Below are positions 38,133 to 47,035 of a stretch of 64,000 nt of DNA, piece after piece. Source of the stretch: Bryobacterales bacterium (GTDB lineage Bacteria > Acidobacteriota > Terriglobia > Bryobacterales > Bryobacteraceae); the NCBI GenBank assembly GCA_020852175.1, contig JADZBH010000004.1, positions 1-64,000 of the forward strand, read 5' to 3'. The notes under the pieces were generated by a model that was not told where the DNA came from, ran no database searches, and saw only the letters and a program-made list of their open reading frames with translations. How positions within the stretch are numbered: position 1 is the first letter of the stretch; each line of letters opens with the position of its first letter. The translations under genes and the position numbers were made by a program.

Positions 38133-38821
38133 CCTACGGCCTGCTCCAGTGCGACCATGTCGACGGCGCGAACCGCCATCTCGCGGGCGACTACCTGGAC
38201 ATGTTCTCCGCCTGGCTGCCCGGCGATTGGCGTGTCTTCGATCTCACCGCGGAGGACTTCCCTGCTCCGGACGCCTGCGATGCCTGGGTGGCAACCGGCT
38301 CCCGCCACTCGGTGAACGACGACATTCCCTGGATACACAGGTTCGCCGACCTGGTGCGCGCCATCGACGCCGCCCGCGCGCCCTTTGCCGGCGTCTGCTT
38401 CGGCCACCAGATGATGGGCCACGCCCTGGGAGGACGCGTCTCGAAAAGCCCGCGCGGATGGGGCATCGGCGTGCAAACCTTCCACGTTCACCAGGCCGAG
38501 CCTTGGATGGACCCTCCCTTGTCCACCGTGAACCTGTTCATGAGCTGCCAGGACCAGGTGGAGGTGCTGCCGCCTGGCGCCACCGTGATCGCCTCCAACG
38601 TACACTGCCCCGTGGCCCTGTTCCGCCACAATAGCCTGCTCGGCATTCAGGGCCATCCCGAATGGCGGATGCCTTACGCCCGCGCTCTGCTCGATCAGCG
38701 CACGCCGCGTCTGGGCCAAGCCTACGCGAGCCACGCTCTTGGCACGCTGGACCGGGTGCGGCATTCCTCCGAATTGGCGCACTGGGTCCGCAACTGGTTC
38801 GCCCTCCACGCCCGCCGCTGA
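38129..38821 (+). CDS. Class I glutamine amidotransferase-like protein (candidate gamma-glutamyl hydrolase)
   Basis: FAGVCFGHQMMGHALGG nucleophile elbow; GIQGHPEW; ATGA overlap with ALDH stop. Confidence 0.88.
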   Translation: MTYGLLQCDHVDGANRHLAGDYLDMFSAWLPGDWRVFDLTAEDFPAPDACDAWVATGSRHSVNDDIPWIHRFADLVRAIDAARAPFAGVCFGHQMMGHALGGRVSKSPRGWGIGVQTFHVHQAEPWMDPPLSTVNLFMSCQDQVEVLPPGATVIASNVHCPVALFRHNSLLGIQGHPEWRMPYARALLDQRTPRLGQAYASHALGTLDRVRHSSELAHWVRNWFALHARR

Positions 38822-38962
38822 CCAGAGCCGTTCCCGCCGCCTGGCCCTGTCCGTTTCGCTATGATCAAGATGGCCGCGAAGTGCCTCGCCCCCAGTTGTG
38901 CCCGCGTGAAGTGCTCCGAGGTTCACCGATCTTTCTTGATTGAGTTCGCAGGAGGTATTGGA

Positions 38963-40528
38963 ATGGGTTTTTCGAGGCGGTATTTCTTTTACGGCAGTCT
39001 GCTGGCCGGCGCGGTACCCACCGCGGGTTTCGGCAGCGCCGCTTCCCTTCGCTTTGCCGGCTACAAATCCCCCAACGAAAAGTTGAACTTCGCCGCCATC
39101 GGCTCCGGCGGCCAGGGTGCGTCCAATCTCAGGGCCGCGGATCCCACGGAAAACGTTGTCGCCTTGTGCGACGTGGATGACCGCCGCGCGGGCCCCACCT
39201 ATCAGCGTTATCCCAAGGCCACTCGCCACAAAGATTTCCGCCAGATGCTGGACAAGGAAGGCAAGAACATCGACGCCGTCATTGTCGCCACGCCCGACCA
39301 CATGCACGCCACCGCGGCCATGTGGTGCATGGAGCGCGGCAAGGGCGTCTATGTGCAGAAGCCTCTTGTGCGCACCATTTGGGAGGCCCGCCAGCTTCGC
39401 GCCGCCGCGGCCAAGTACGGCGTCGCCACCCAGATGGGCAACCAGGGCTACTCGAACGAAGGCACGCGCCAGTGCGCCGAAATCATCTGGAACGGCGATA
39501 TCGGCAACGTCACCGAGGTCCACGCCTGGAGCGACCGCCCGTTGTGGCCCCAGGGCCTCACCGAGATTCCCAAGGAAGAACCCGTTCCCGCCACGCTCGA
39601 TTGGGACCTCTGGCTCGGCGTCGCCGACAATCGCCCTTATACCGGCGGCGGCCAGAAGGAGCCCGACCGCTGGGGCGGCTTCTTCTACCAGCCCTTCAAC
39701 TGGCGCGGCTTTTACGATTTCGGCTGCGGAGCCCTCGGCGACATGGCCTGCCACATCCTGGGCGCGCCCAACATGGCCTTGCACTTGTCACGCCGCAAGG
39801 TGGTGGGCGTCGAATGCATCAAGAAGGAAGGCCCCAGCCCCTTCATGTTCCCCAAGGCGTCGGTGATCCGCTTTGATTTCGCACCCTATGAGGACATGCC
39901 CGCTCTCAAGGTGTTCTGGTACGACGGCCTGAAGAAGAGCCCCGCCATTCCGGGCGTGCCGGAAGGCGAGTGGGTCGGCGACCCGCCCTCGCTCATGACC
40001 GGCGGCGCCGCCGGTCAGCGCGGCCGCCGCGGCCCCGGCGGTCCCGGTCCAGAACCCCAGACAGGCCCCTTCGACTACACCTTCAACTCTCCCGGCCGCA
40101 TCTTCAACTGGGAACAGTTCGAGTCCCTGCGCGCTCCCGGCGCGCAACTCCGCTTTCCCACGCCCGACGGCAGCGTGTTCCTCGGCGACAAAGGCGTTCT
40201 CACCACCGGCACTTATGGCGAGGTGACGCGCCTGCTACCGGTCGAAAAGATGAAGGACTACAAGATGCCGCCTCCGCTGCTCACCCGCTCGCCCGGCCAC
40301 ATGCGCGACTTCATCCGTGCCTGCAAAGGCGGCGATCAGGCGTGCTCGAACTTCGACGTGGCCGCGCCGTTCGTGGAATGGATGCTGCTGGGCGTCATCG
40401 CTCTGCGCCACGAGGGCAAGCTGGAATACGACCCCGCCAAGATGCGCATCACGAACAACAACGATGCCAACAAGCTGTTGAAGCCCACCTTCCGCAAAGG
40501 ATGGGAGTTCCACGGCGTGAAACTCTAA
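38963..40528 (+). CDS. Exported Gfo/Idh/MocA-family oxidoreductase
   Basis: GGAGG site; signal MGFSRRYFFYGSLLAGAVPTAGFG; LNFAAIGSGGQG; DAVIVATPDHMHATAAMWCMERGKGVYVQKPLVRT. Confidence 0.9.
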   Translation: MGFSRRYFFYGSLLAGAVPTAGFGSAASLRFAGYKSPNEKLNFAAIGSGGQGASNLRAADPTENVVALCDVDDRRAGPTYQRYPKATRHKDFRQMLDKEGKNIDAVIVATPDHMHATAAMWCMERGKGVYVQKPLVRTIWEARQLRAAAAKYGVATQMGNQGYSNEGTRQCAEIIWNGDIGNVTEVHAWSDRPLWPQGLTEIPKEEPVPATLDWDLWLGVADNRPYTGGGQKEPDRWGGFFYQPFNWRGFYDFGCGALGDMACHILGAPNMALHLSRRKVVGVECIKKEGPSPFMFPKASVIRFDFAPYEDMPALKVFWYDGLKKSPAIPGVPEGEWVGDPPSLMTGGAAGQRGRRGPGGPGPEPQTGPFDYTFNSPGRIFNWEQFESLRAPGAQLRFPTPDGSVFLGDKGVLTTGTYGEVTRLLPVEKMKDYKMPPPLLTRSPGHMRDFIRACKGGDQACSNFDVAAPFVEWMLLGVIALRHEGKLEYDPAKMRITNNNDANKLLKPTFRKGWEFHGVKL

Positions 40529-40552
40529 CTCCAACCCGCCCTCTCAGGCCGC

Positions 40553-40583
40553 GCCCCTCTTCCAGTTCGCCGGAAGGAGGGGC
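40553..40583. terminator. Hairpin between convergent genes, possible bidirectional terminator
   Basis: GCCCCTCTTCC...GGAAGGAGGGGC stem with one bulge; no T-tract. Confidence 0.35.
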
Positions 40584-40598
40584 GGCGCGGCGGGCGCC

Positions 40599-41795
40599 TC
40601 AGGCGCGCATCGCCGGATCGATCTCCACCCCCAGGCCCGCTCCCCCGGGCAACGTCACATAGCCATCCCGTCCCACCAGCGGCGGGTTCTTCATGATGGA
40701 GAACCTGTGCCGGTAGTCGGCGATGGGAGGGTCGTGCAGCAACTCACAGTACGGCGCGTGCGGCCACGATGCCACCAGGTGCAGGTGCGCCACCGTGCCC
40801 AGATCGCCGCCGCCGTGATGCGGCACGATCCTCTTGCCGTAAAATTCGGCCAGCGCGCCGATCTTGCGCAACATCGTCACACCTTCCATCACCATGCCTT
40901 CCGGTTGGAGAATGTCGTAAACGTCCCGGCGGCACATCTCCAGAAATTCGTGGCTCAAGCGGTTGTTCTCGCCCCCGGCCAGCGGAATCTCCACGGAGCG
41001 GTTCAACTCCGCCAGTTGGTCCCAGGCAAAACGCGGCAAAGGTTCCTCCAGCCAGTAGACGTTCATGCGCTGCAACTCGCGGGCCGTCTCGACGGCTCGC
41101 CTGTAGTCCCAGAGAACGCCGGGCTGCCAATTGCCGCTGGACTGCGCCTGGTTGGCATCGGTCATTAGCGCCATCGGTCCGCTCACGGCCCGGCGCACCA
41201 TCTCCACGGTGCGCAGATCCTCGGACATGGTCTCATGATGCAGCCGCAGCTTGATTGCCCGCCAACCTTCGCCGGCCAGCCGCGCGGCCATATCGGCCCG
41301 CTCCTCGGGCGTCGAAAGCAGCACCATGCTGGCGTAGGCCGGCACACGATCCTTCGCTCCGCCCCACAGCTTGTACAGCGGCTGGCCGCACGCCTTGCCA
41401 ATTACGTCCCACAACGCGATGTCCACCGACGCCGCGCCCCGGTAACTGCTCCCCTGCGCGTGGTAGCGGAGCCGGGCCATGTGACGCTCCGTGTCGAACG
41501 GGTCCTGCCCCGCCAGTTGCGCCTTCACAGCGGGCAGCAGCGCCGGGTCCATGCCCGGACCAATCCCTGTTAGGCCCTGGTCCGTGTGAATCTCGACGAT
41601 CGAATTGCCGCCAATGCGAATGGGCATCCGCGAGCCCGGACTCCAGGCCGGTTCGAGCGAACCCACATCCTTCACCAGCTTCAGCGGAACCACCTTCACA
41701 TCGGTGATCCGTATGCGGCCTGGCGGTCGCGGCGTTGTCTGTCCGGACAACAACAGCGGCATGGCGAATAACGAACGGCGGGTGATCATCGGCAT
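40599..41795 (-). CDS. Enolase-superfamily (mandelate racemase/muconate lactonizing-like) protein with signal peptide
   Basis: MITRRSLFAMPLLLSGQTT; NSIVEIHTDQGLTGIG; SVDIALWDVIGKACGQPLYKLWGG; LMTDANQAQ; WLEEPLPRF. Confidence 0.9.
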   Translation of the reverse strand: MPMITRRSLFAMPLLLSGQTTPRPPGRIRITDVKVVPLKLVKDVGSLEPAWSPGSRMPIRIGGNSIVEIHTDQGLTGIGPGMDPALLPAVKAQLAGQDPFDTERHMARLRYHAQGSSYRGAASVDIALWDVIGKACGQPLYKLWGGAKDRVPAYASMVLLSTPEERADMAARLAGEGWRAIKLRLHHETMSEDLRTVEMVRRAVSGPMALMTDANQAQSSGNWQPGVLWDYRRAVETARELQRMNVYWLEEPLPRFAWDQLAELNRSVEIPLAGGENNRLSHEFLEMCRRDVYDILQPEGMVMEGVTMLRKIGALAEFYGKRIVPHHGGGDLGTVAHLHLVASWPHAPYCELLHDPPIADYRHRFSIMKNPPLVGRDGYVTLPGGAGLGVEIDPAMRA

Positions 41796-41875
41796 CCCAT
41801 CCTCACGGGAACGCCCTCAGCATACCGGCTTTCGCCGCGGAACGCTGGCCTGGAAAACAGAGACACGAATTCGTC

Positions 41876-41904
41876 TTGACAATATGTGTTGTGCGATATA
41901 TAAT
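41876..41904 (+). promoter_or_regulatory. Exact-consensus sigma70-type promoter
   Basis: TTGACA (41876-41881), 17-nt spacer, TATAAT (41899-41904); RBS caggag before ATG 41925. Confidence 0.85.
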
Positions 41905-41924
41905 AAAAATCAGGAGATAGCGAA

Positions 41925-42284
41925 ATGAACAATGTGAAACAGTTAGACGATCAGTTGAACTCGATGGTCCTGGGCGGCCAGGCCATGGAAGCCTATGAAA
42001 AGTTCTACGCCGAGAATGTTGTCATGCAGGAAAACGATAGCGAGCCCACGGTGGGAAAAGCCGTCAACCGTGAACGCGAAATCCAGTTCTTCTCCAGCAT
42101 CGAGCAGTTTCACAGCGCGTCCGTGAAGGCCAGCGCCGTACAGGGCAACGTCAGCTTCGGCGAGTGGGAAATGGACATCACCTTCAAGGGAGGCGCTCGC
42201 ACCACCATGCGGCAGGTGGCCGTCCGAAAGTGGAAGGACGGCCAGATCATCCACGAAAAGTTCTATTACAACGGCAGCCACTAA
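41925..42284 (+). CDS. SnoaL/NTF2-like small protein
   Basis: AMEAYEKFYAENVVMQENDSEPTVGKAVNREREIQFF; WEMDITFKGGARTTMRQVAVRKWKDGQIIHEKFYYN. Confidence 0.85.
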   Translation: MNNVKQLDDQLNSMVLGGQAMEAYEKFYAENVVMQENDSEPTVGKAVNREREIQFFSSIEQFHSASVKASAVQGNVSFGEWEMDITFKGGARTTMRQVAVRKWKDGQIIHEKFYYNGSH

Positions 42285-42331
42285 GGCGCCTGCTCTCCCT
42301 GACACCGCCCCCGCCGTTCGATAATGATGCC

Positions 42332-42967
42332 ATGTCCACGGCGGGGCGGATTCTTTTCACCGCTTTATTGATATCCACCTGCTGCTTGCAGGCCGCTGAA
42401 CCGGGGTGGGTTCCCCTGTTCGATGGCAAGTCGCTTGCCGGGTGGCGGGAGGCCGCCTTCCAGAATCGTGGTGCGGTCGCGGTGAACGGCGGGACGATCG
42501 TGCTCGGCAAGGGCTCCATGACGGGCATCGCCTGGACGGGGCAGTTTCCCGCCTCCGGATACGAAATCCGTTTCGAGGCCGCGCGTTTGGAGGGCAACGA
42601 CTTTTTCGCCGGTCTCACCTTTCCAGCGGGTGGTTCCCACTGTTTTTTTGTCGCCGGAGGCTGGGATGGCACCACCGTCGGACTGTCCAACGTCGATGGC
42701 TACGACGCCTCGGAAAACGAAACCTCCATCAACCGCGATTTCGTCACTGGCCGTTGGTACGCCTTCCACCTCGCCGTCACGGACCGCCGCATCCAGGCCT
42801 GGATTGACGGAGCCCTCGTGATCGATCTCGATCTCACCGCGAGCAAGGTGGAATTGCGCTTCGACGAGACCGACCTGTGCAAGCCCCTTGGCTTTGCCTC
42901 ATTTGCCACCCGCGCCGGCTTGAGGCACATCGAATACCGGCTGCTTCCGCCCGCCACGCAGCGCTAG
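42332..42967 (+). CDS. Exported DUF1080 / 3-keto-disaccharide hydrolase-like protein
   Basis: Signal; WVPLFDGKSLAGWREAAFQNRGAVAVNGGTIVLGKG; concanavalin-like C-terminus. Confidence 0.8.
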   Translation: MSTAGRILFTALLISTCCLQAAEPGWVPLFDGKSLAGWREAAFQNRGAVAVNGGTIVLGKGSMTGIAWTGQFPASGYEIRFEAARLEGNDFFAGLTFPAGGSHCFFVAGGWDGTTVGLSNVDGYDASENETSINRDFVTGRWYAFHLAVTDRRIQAWIDGALVIDLDLTASKVELRFDETDLCKPLGFASFATRAGLRHIEYRLLPPATQR

Positions 42968-43027
42968 CCTGCCCGCTTGTATAATTCTTCCAGCGGCGCC
43001 ATACCGTGGCCCCCGCGAAGGAGAGTT

Positions 43028-44326
43028 ATGAACCGGCGCTATTTCCTGATGAGTTCGGCCGCGGCCACAGCCACGCAGGCCGTGCGGGCCAATCCCAGCC
43101 CCAACGACACCGTGCGTGTGGCCGTGGTGGGCTGCGGCGGCCGCGGCAGCAGCCATATGAATGCCTGGACTTCGCTGCCGAACGTTGAACTGGCCGCGCT
43201 GGTGGACGTCGACGATTCCCACGCGGAGCGCTACATCGGTCAGCTCCAGCGCAGGAATCTGAAACCCGTGCCCACCTTCCGCGACATCCGCAAGGTGCTC
43301 GACGACAAGAGCATCGACGCCGTGTCCATCGCCACGCCGAACCACTGGCACACGCTGCAAACCGTCTGGGCCTGCCAGGCGGGCAAGGACGTGTATGTGG
43401 AGAAGCCGTGTTCGCACAACGTCTTTGAGTCTAAGCAGATTGTCGCCGCCGCCCGGAAATACGGACGCATGGTGCAGCAGGGCAGCCAAAGCCGTTCCTC
43501 GGGTGCGCTGCGGGAAGCCGTCCAGAAAATGCGCGATGGCGAGTTCGGCGAGCTCTACATGGCCCGCGGCCTCTGCTACAAGTTCCGCAACACGATCGGC
43601 AAGACGCCCGTCGAGGCCGTGCCTCCCGGCGTCGACTACGACATGTGGACCGGCCCGGCTCCCCTGCGTCCCTTCACCAAGAACCGCTTCCATTACAACT
43701 GGCACTGGTTCTGGGACACCGGCAACGGCGACCTTGGCAACCAGGGCATCCACGAGGTCGATATCGCCCGCTGGGGGCTCGGCGTCACGCACCCCACCAA
43801 GGTTTCCGCCTTCGGCGGCAAATTCATGTTCGACGACGACCAGGAGACGCCCAACACCATCACCGCCTCCTACGACTTCGTGGTGAACGGCCGTCCCAAA
43901 CTGATGACCTTCGAGGTACGCCACTGGTACAGCAACCACGAAGCCGGCATCGGGGGCGAAAAGGCCGGCAACACCATCGGCAACACCTTCTATGGCTCCA
44001 ACGGCTACCTCGTCATCGACGGCTACAACAAATATTGGAGCCACATGGGCAAGGATGGCGCGCCGGGTCCCACCCGTTCGGAACGCGAAACGCATTTCGA
44101 GAACTTCATCGGCGCGGTGCGCAACCGCAAGCGCGAGACGTTGAACGCCGACATCGAGGAAGGCGCGCTGTCCTGTATCCTCGTTCACCTGGCCAATATT
44201 TCCTACCGTCTTGGCCGCACGCTGAACTGGGACGAAAAGACGTGGACCGTCAAGGGCGACAAGGAAGCCACAGAGATGTTGACGCGCAAATACCGCGCGC
44301 CTTACGTCGTTCCCGAGAAGGTCTGA
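43028..44326 (+). CDS. Exported Gfo/Idh/MocA-family oxidoreductase
   Basis: MNRRYFLMSSAAATATQAVRA; VRVAVVGCGGRGSSH; DAVSIATPNHWHTLQTVWACQAGKDVYVEKPCSHNV. Confidence 0.92.
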   Translation: MNRRYFLMSSAAATATQAVRANPSPNDTVRVAVVGCGGRGSSHMNAWTSLPNVELAALVDVDDSHAERYIGQLQRRNLKPVPTFRDIRKVLDDKSIDAVSIATPNHWHTLQTVWACQAGKDVYVEKPCSHNVFESKQIVAAARKYGRMVQQGSQSRSSGALREAVQKMRDGEFGELYMARGLCYKFRNTIGKTPVEAVPPGVDYDMWTGPAPLRPFTKNRFHYNWHWFWDTGNGDLGNQGIHEVDIARWGLGVTHPTKVSAFGGKFMFDDDQETPNTITASYDFVVNGRPKLMTFEVRHWYSNHEAGIGGEKAGNTIGNTFYGSNGYLVIDGYNKYWSHMGKDGAPGPTRSERETHFENFIGAVRNRKRETLNADIEEGALSCILVHLANISYRLGRTLNWDEKTWTVKGDKEATEMLTRKYRAPYVVPEKV

Positions 44327-44378
44327 GCCTCCGCTTACCACCGGAAACGGGGCGGCGCCGTGCTACACTAGTGGTTTC

Positions 44379-45149
44379 ATGTCCGCATTGCTAGCCGGTA
44401 AAACCGCCCTCGTGCTTGGAGTCGCCAACCGCTGGAGCATCGCCTGGGCCATCGCTCAGGCGTTTCAGCGTGAAGGCGCCAAGGTGATCCTCACCTACCA
44501 GGGCGAACGCCAGCAGAAAACGGTCGAGGAATTGGCGGCCGAACTCGGCGGCGCCGTATGCTTTTCCTGCGACGTGACGCAAGAGGCCGACTTGACAACC
44601 CTTCACGACCGCCTCGCCGCCAGCGGGGCGCCGCTGGACGTGCTGGTCCACTCCATCGCGTTCGCCAACCGGGAAGACCTGGCGCGCCCGTTCCTGGAAA
44701 CCTCGCGCGACGGTTTCGCCCTGGCTCAGGATGTCAGCGCGTATTCGCTCGTCTCGGTTTCCCGCGCGGTGGCTCCGCTGATGACCAACGGCGGCTCCAT
44801 CATGTCGCTTACCTACCTTGGCTCGCAGCGCGTCGTCACCAATTACAACGTGATGGGCGTGGCCAAGGCATCGCTGGAGGCGGCCACGCGCTACCTGGCC
44901 GCCGATCTCGGCGCGAAGAACATCCGCGTCAACGCCATCTCGGCCGGCCCCATCAAGACGGCCTCGGCGCGCGGCATCAAGGATTTTTCCACGGTGCTCG
45001 ACGCCGTGGCGTCACGCGCCCCTCTGAAGCGCAACTGCGAGCCAGCCGAGGTCGCCGACACGGCCGTGTTTCTGGCAAGCAACCTGGGCCGCGGCGTCAC
45101 CGGCAATACCATCTACGTCGATGCGGGGTTTCAGATTGTCGGCCTCTGA
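44379..45149 (+). CDS. fabI: Enoyl-ACP reductase (NADH), FabI
   Basis: GKTALVLGVANRWSIAWAIAQAFQREGAKVILTYQGE; VHSIAFA; AYSLVSVSRAVAPLM; YNVMGVAKASLEAATRYLA. Confidence 0.95.
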   Translation: MSALLAGKTALVLGVANRWSIAWAIAQAFQREGAKVILTYQGERQQKTVEELAAELGGAVCFSCDVTQEADLTTLHDRLAASGAPLDVLVHSIAFANREDLARPFLETSRDGFALAQDVSAYSLVSVSRAVAPLMTNGGSIMSLTYLGSQRVVTNYNVMGVAKASLEAATRYLAADLGAKNIRVNAISAGPIKTASARGIKDFSTVLDAVASRAPLKRNCEPAEVADTAVFLASNLGRGVTGNTIYVDAGFQIVGL

Positions 45150-45190
45150 TCTCCCCTCCGCGAGTCGCTTTACATCCCCCGCAGGCCCCG

Positions 45191-45220
45191 TTGACAGCGC
45201 TAAACAGCCATTCATATGAT
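45191..45220 (+). promoter_or_regulatory. Putative sigma70 promoter of ABC/Gld-like operon
   Basis: TTGACA-N18-TATGAT about 80 bp upstream of ATG 45300. Confidence 0.5.
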
Positions 45221-45299
45221 GGGAAGCACACTCGACGCGCAGGGTTCGGGCGACAAACGCTAACCAGCGCCGTCTATAGTCATTGATCCGGAAAAACTT

Positions 45300-46268
45300 A
45301 TGATTCGTGTCGAAGGTCTAACCAAACGTTACCCGCGCACAGTCGCCGTCGATGATATCTCCTTCACCGTCAACAAGGGCGAAATCGTTGGCTTCCTTGG
45401 ACCGAACGGCGCGGGCAAGACCACCACGATGCGCGTGCTCACCTGCTTTCTGCCGCCTTCCCAGGGTACGGCCGAGGTGGCCGGCTTCGATGTGGTGAAA
45501 CAGCCGATGGAAGTGAAAAAGCGCATCGGCTACCTTCCCGAAACACCCCCGCTGTACCCGGAAATGGAAGTCCGCGAATACCTTCAGTTCGTCGGCCGTT
45601 TGAAGGGCATGACGCGTGGCGCGCTGGAGTCGCGCATCGGCGAAGTGTCCAAACGCTGCCATATCGACGACGTGATGACGAGGCTGATTTCCAAGCTCTC
45701 CAAGGGTTACCGCCAGCGCGTCGGACTTGCCCAGGCCATACTCCACAACCCCGACGTACTCATCCTCGACGAGCCCACCTCGGGCCTCGATCCCAAACAG
45801 ATTCTCGAAACGCGCGATCTGATCAAGGAACTCGCCGGCGAACACACCATCATCCTCTCGACTCACATTCTGCCCGAGGTCGAACAGACCTGCCAGAAGG
45901 TCGTCATCATCAATAGGGGCCGCCTGGTCGCCACCGACACGGTGGAGAACCTCACCAGCCGCCTGCGAGGCTCCGACGCCGTGGGGGTCGAGGTGAGCGG
46001 CGCGCAACCGGCGGAGATCGAAAGCGCTCTCGGCGCGCTGGACGGCGTGACCGCAGTGAAAACCACCGCTACAAAAGACGGCCGCGCCCGTCTGGAGGTG
46101 GAAGGCCAACCCGGCTGCCACATCCGACCCGACATCGCCCGCGCCGTCGTGCAGGCTGGCTGGCAGTTGCATGAACTGCACTCGCTCAGCGTCAGCCTGG
46201 AGGAGATCTTCCTGCAACTCACCGGCGCCGCCCAACCCGACGAAGCCGCCAAGGGAGACGCACAATGA
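45300..46268 (+). CDS. ABC transporter ATP-binding protein (GldA-like)
   Basis: Walker A FLGPNGAGKTTTMRVL; LSKGYRQRVGLAQAILHNPDVLILDEPTSGLDPKQ. Confidence 0.95.
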   Translation: MIRVEGLTKRYPRTVAVDDISFTVNKGEIVGFLGPNGAGKTTTMRVLTCFLPPSQGTAEVAGFDVVKQPMEVKKRIGYLPETPPLYPEMEVREYLQFVGRLKGMTRGALESRIGEVSKRCHIDDVMTRLISKLSKGYRQRVGLAQAILHNPDVLILDEPTSGLDPKQILETRDLIKELAGEHTIILSTHILPEVEQTCQKVVIINRGRLVATDTVENLTSRLRGSDAVGVEVSGAQPAEIESALGALDGVTAVKTTATKDGRARLEVEGQPGCHIRPDIARAVVQAGWQLHELHSLSVSLEEIFLQLTGAAQPDEAAKGDAQ

Positions 46269-47032
46269 GCAATATCTGGGTTATCTGCCGGAAAGAGCTG
46301 AGCAGCTACTTCTCCTCGCCCATCGCCTATGGCCTCATGGCCTTCTTCGCTTTCGTTTCCGGCTACTTCTTCTACGCCGCCACGGCCATCTTCGTCACCC
46401 GCGGCATGGAGATGCAGATGATGGGCCGGGGCATGCCCATGGACGTGAACGAATGGGTGGTGCGTCCGGTGCTGATGAACGTAAGCGTCATTGGCCTGTT
46501 CCTCATCCCCATGATCACCATGCGCCTGTTCGCCGAGGAAAAGCGCACCGGCACCATCGAACTGCTGATCACCTCGCCCGTCCGCGACTGGGAAATCATC
46601 CTCGGCAAGTGGCTGGCCGCTCTGCTCATGTACGCGGCCATCCTGGGCGTCTCGCTCCTGAACATGTTCGTGCTGTTCGCCTACGGCAGGCCGGACTGGA
46701 AGCCGATGCTCGTCGGCTACCTCGGCCTTCTGCTCCAGGGCGGCGCGCTGCTCGCGCTCGGCACCTTCCTGTCCACCACCACGCGCAACCAGATTGTCGC
46801 CGGCGTCGGCACCTTCGCCGTCTGCCTCATGCTTTGGGTGCTCGACTGGATCACGGCGTTCAACACCGAAAGCTGGGCCAGCGTCATCAGTTATCTCAGC
46901 GTCGTGACGCACTTCGAGCCGTTCTCCAAAGGCGTCATCGACACGAAGGACCTGGTGTTCTACCTTTCGGTCATCTTCTTCGGACTCTTTCTTTCCGCGC
47001 GCTCGCTCGAGTCGCTGCGCTGGAGGTCGTAA
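46265..47032 (+). CDS. ABC-2 type permease (GldF-like)
   Basis: MSNIWVICRKELSSYFSSPIAYGLMAFFAFVSGYFF; FAEEKRTGTIELLITSPVRDWEIILGKWLAAL. Confidence 0.92.
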   Translation: MSNIWVICRKELSSYFSSPIAYGLMAFFAFVSGYFFYAATAIFVTRGMEMQMMGRGMPMDVNEWVVRPVLMNVSVIGLFLIPMITMRLFAEEKRTGTIELLITSPVRDWEIILGKWLAALLMYAAILGVSLLNMFVLFAYGRPDWKPMLVGYLGLLLQGGALLALGTFLSTTTRNQIVAGVGTFAVCLMLWVLDWITAFNTESWASVISYLSVVTHFEPFSKGVIDTKDLVFYLSVIFFGLFLSARSLESLRWRS

Positions 47033-47035
47033 CCC

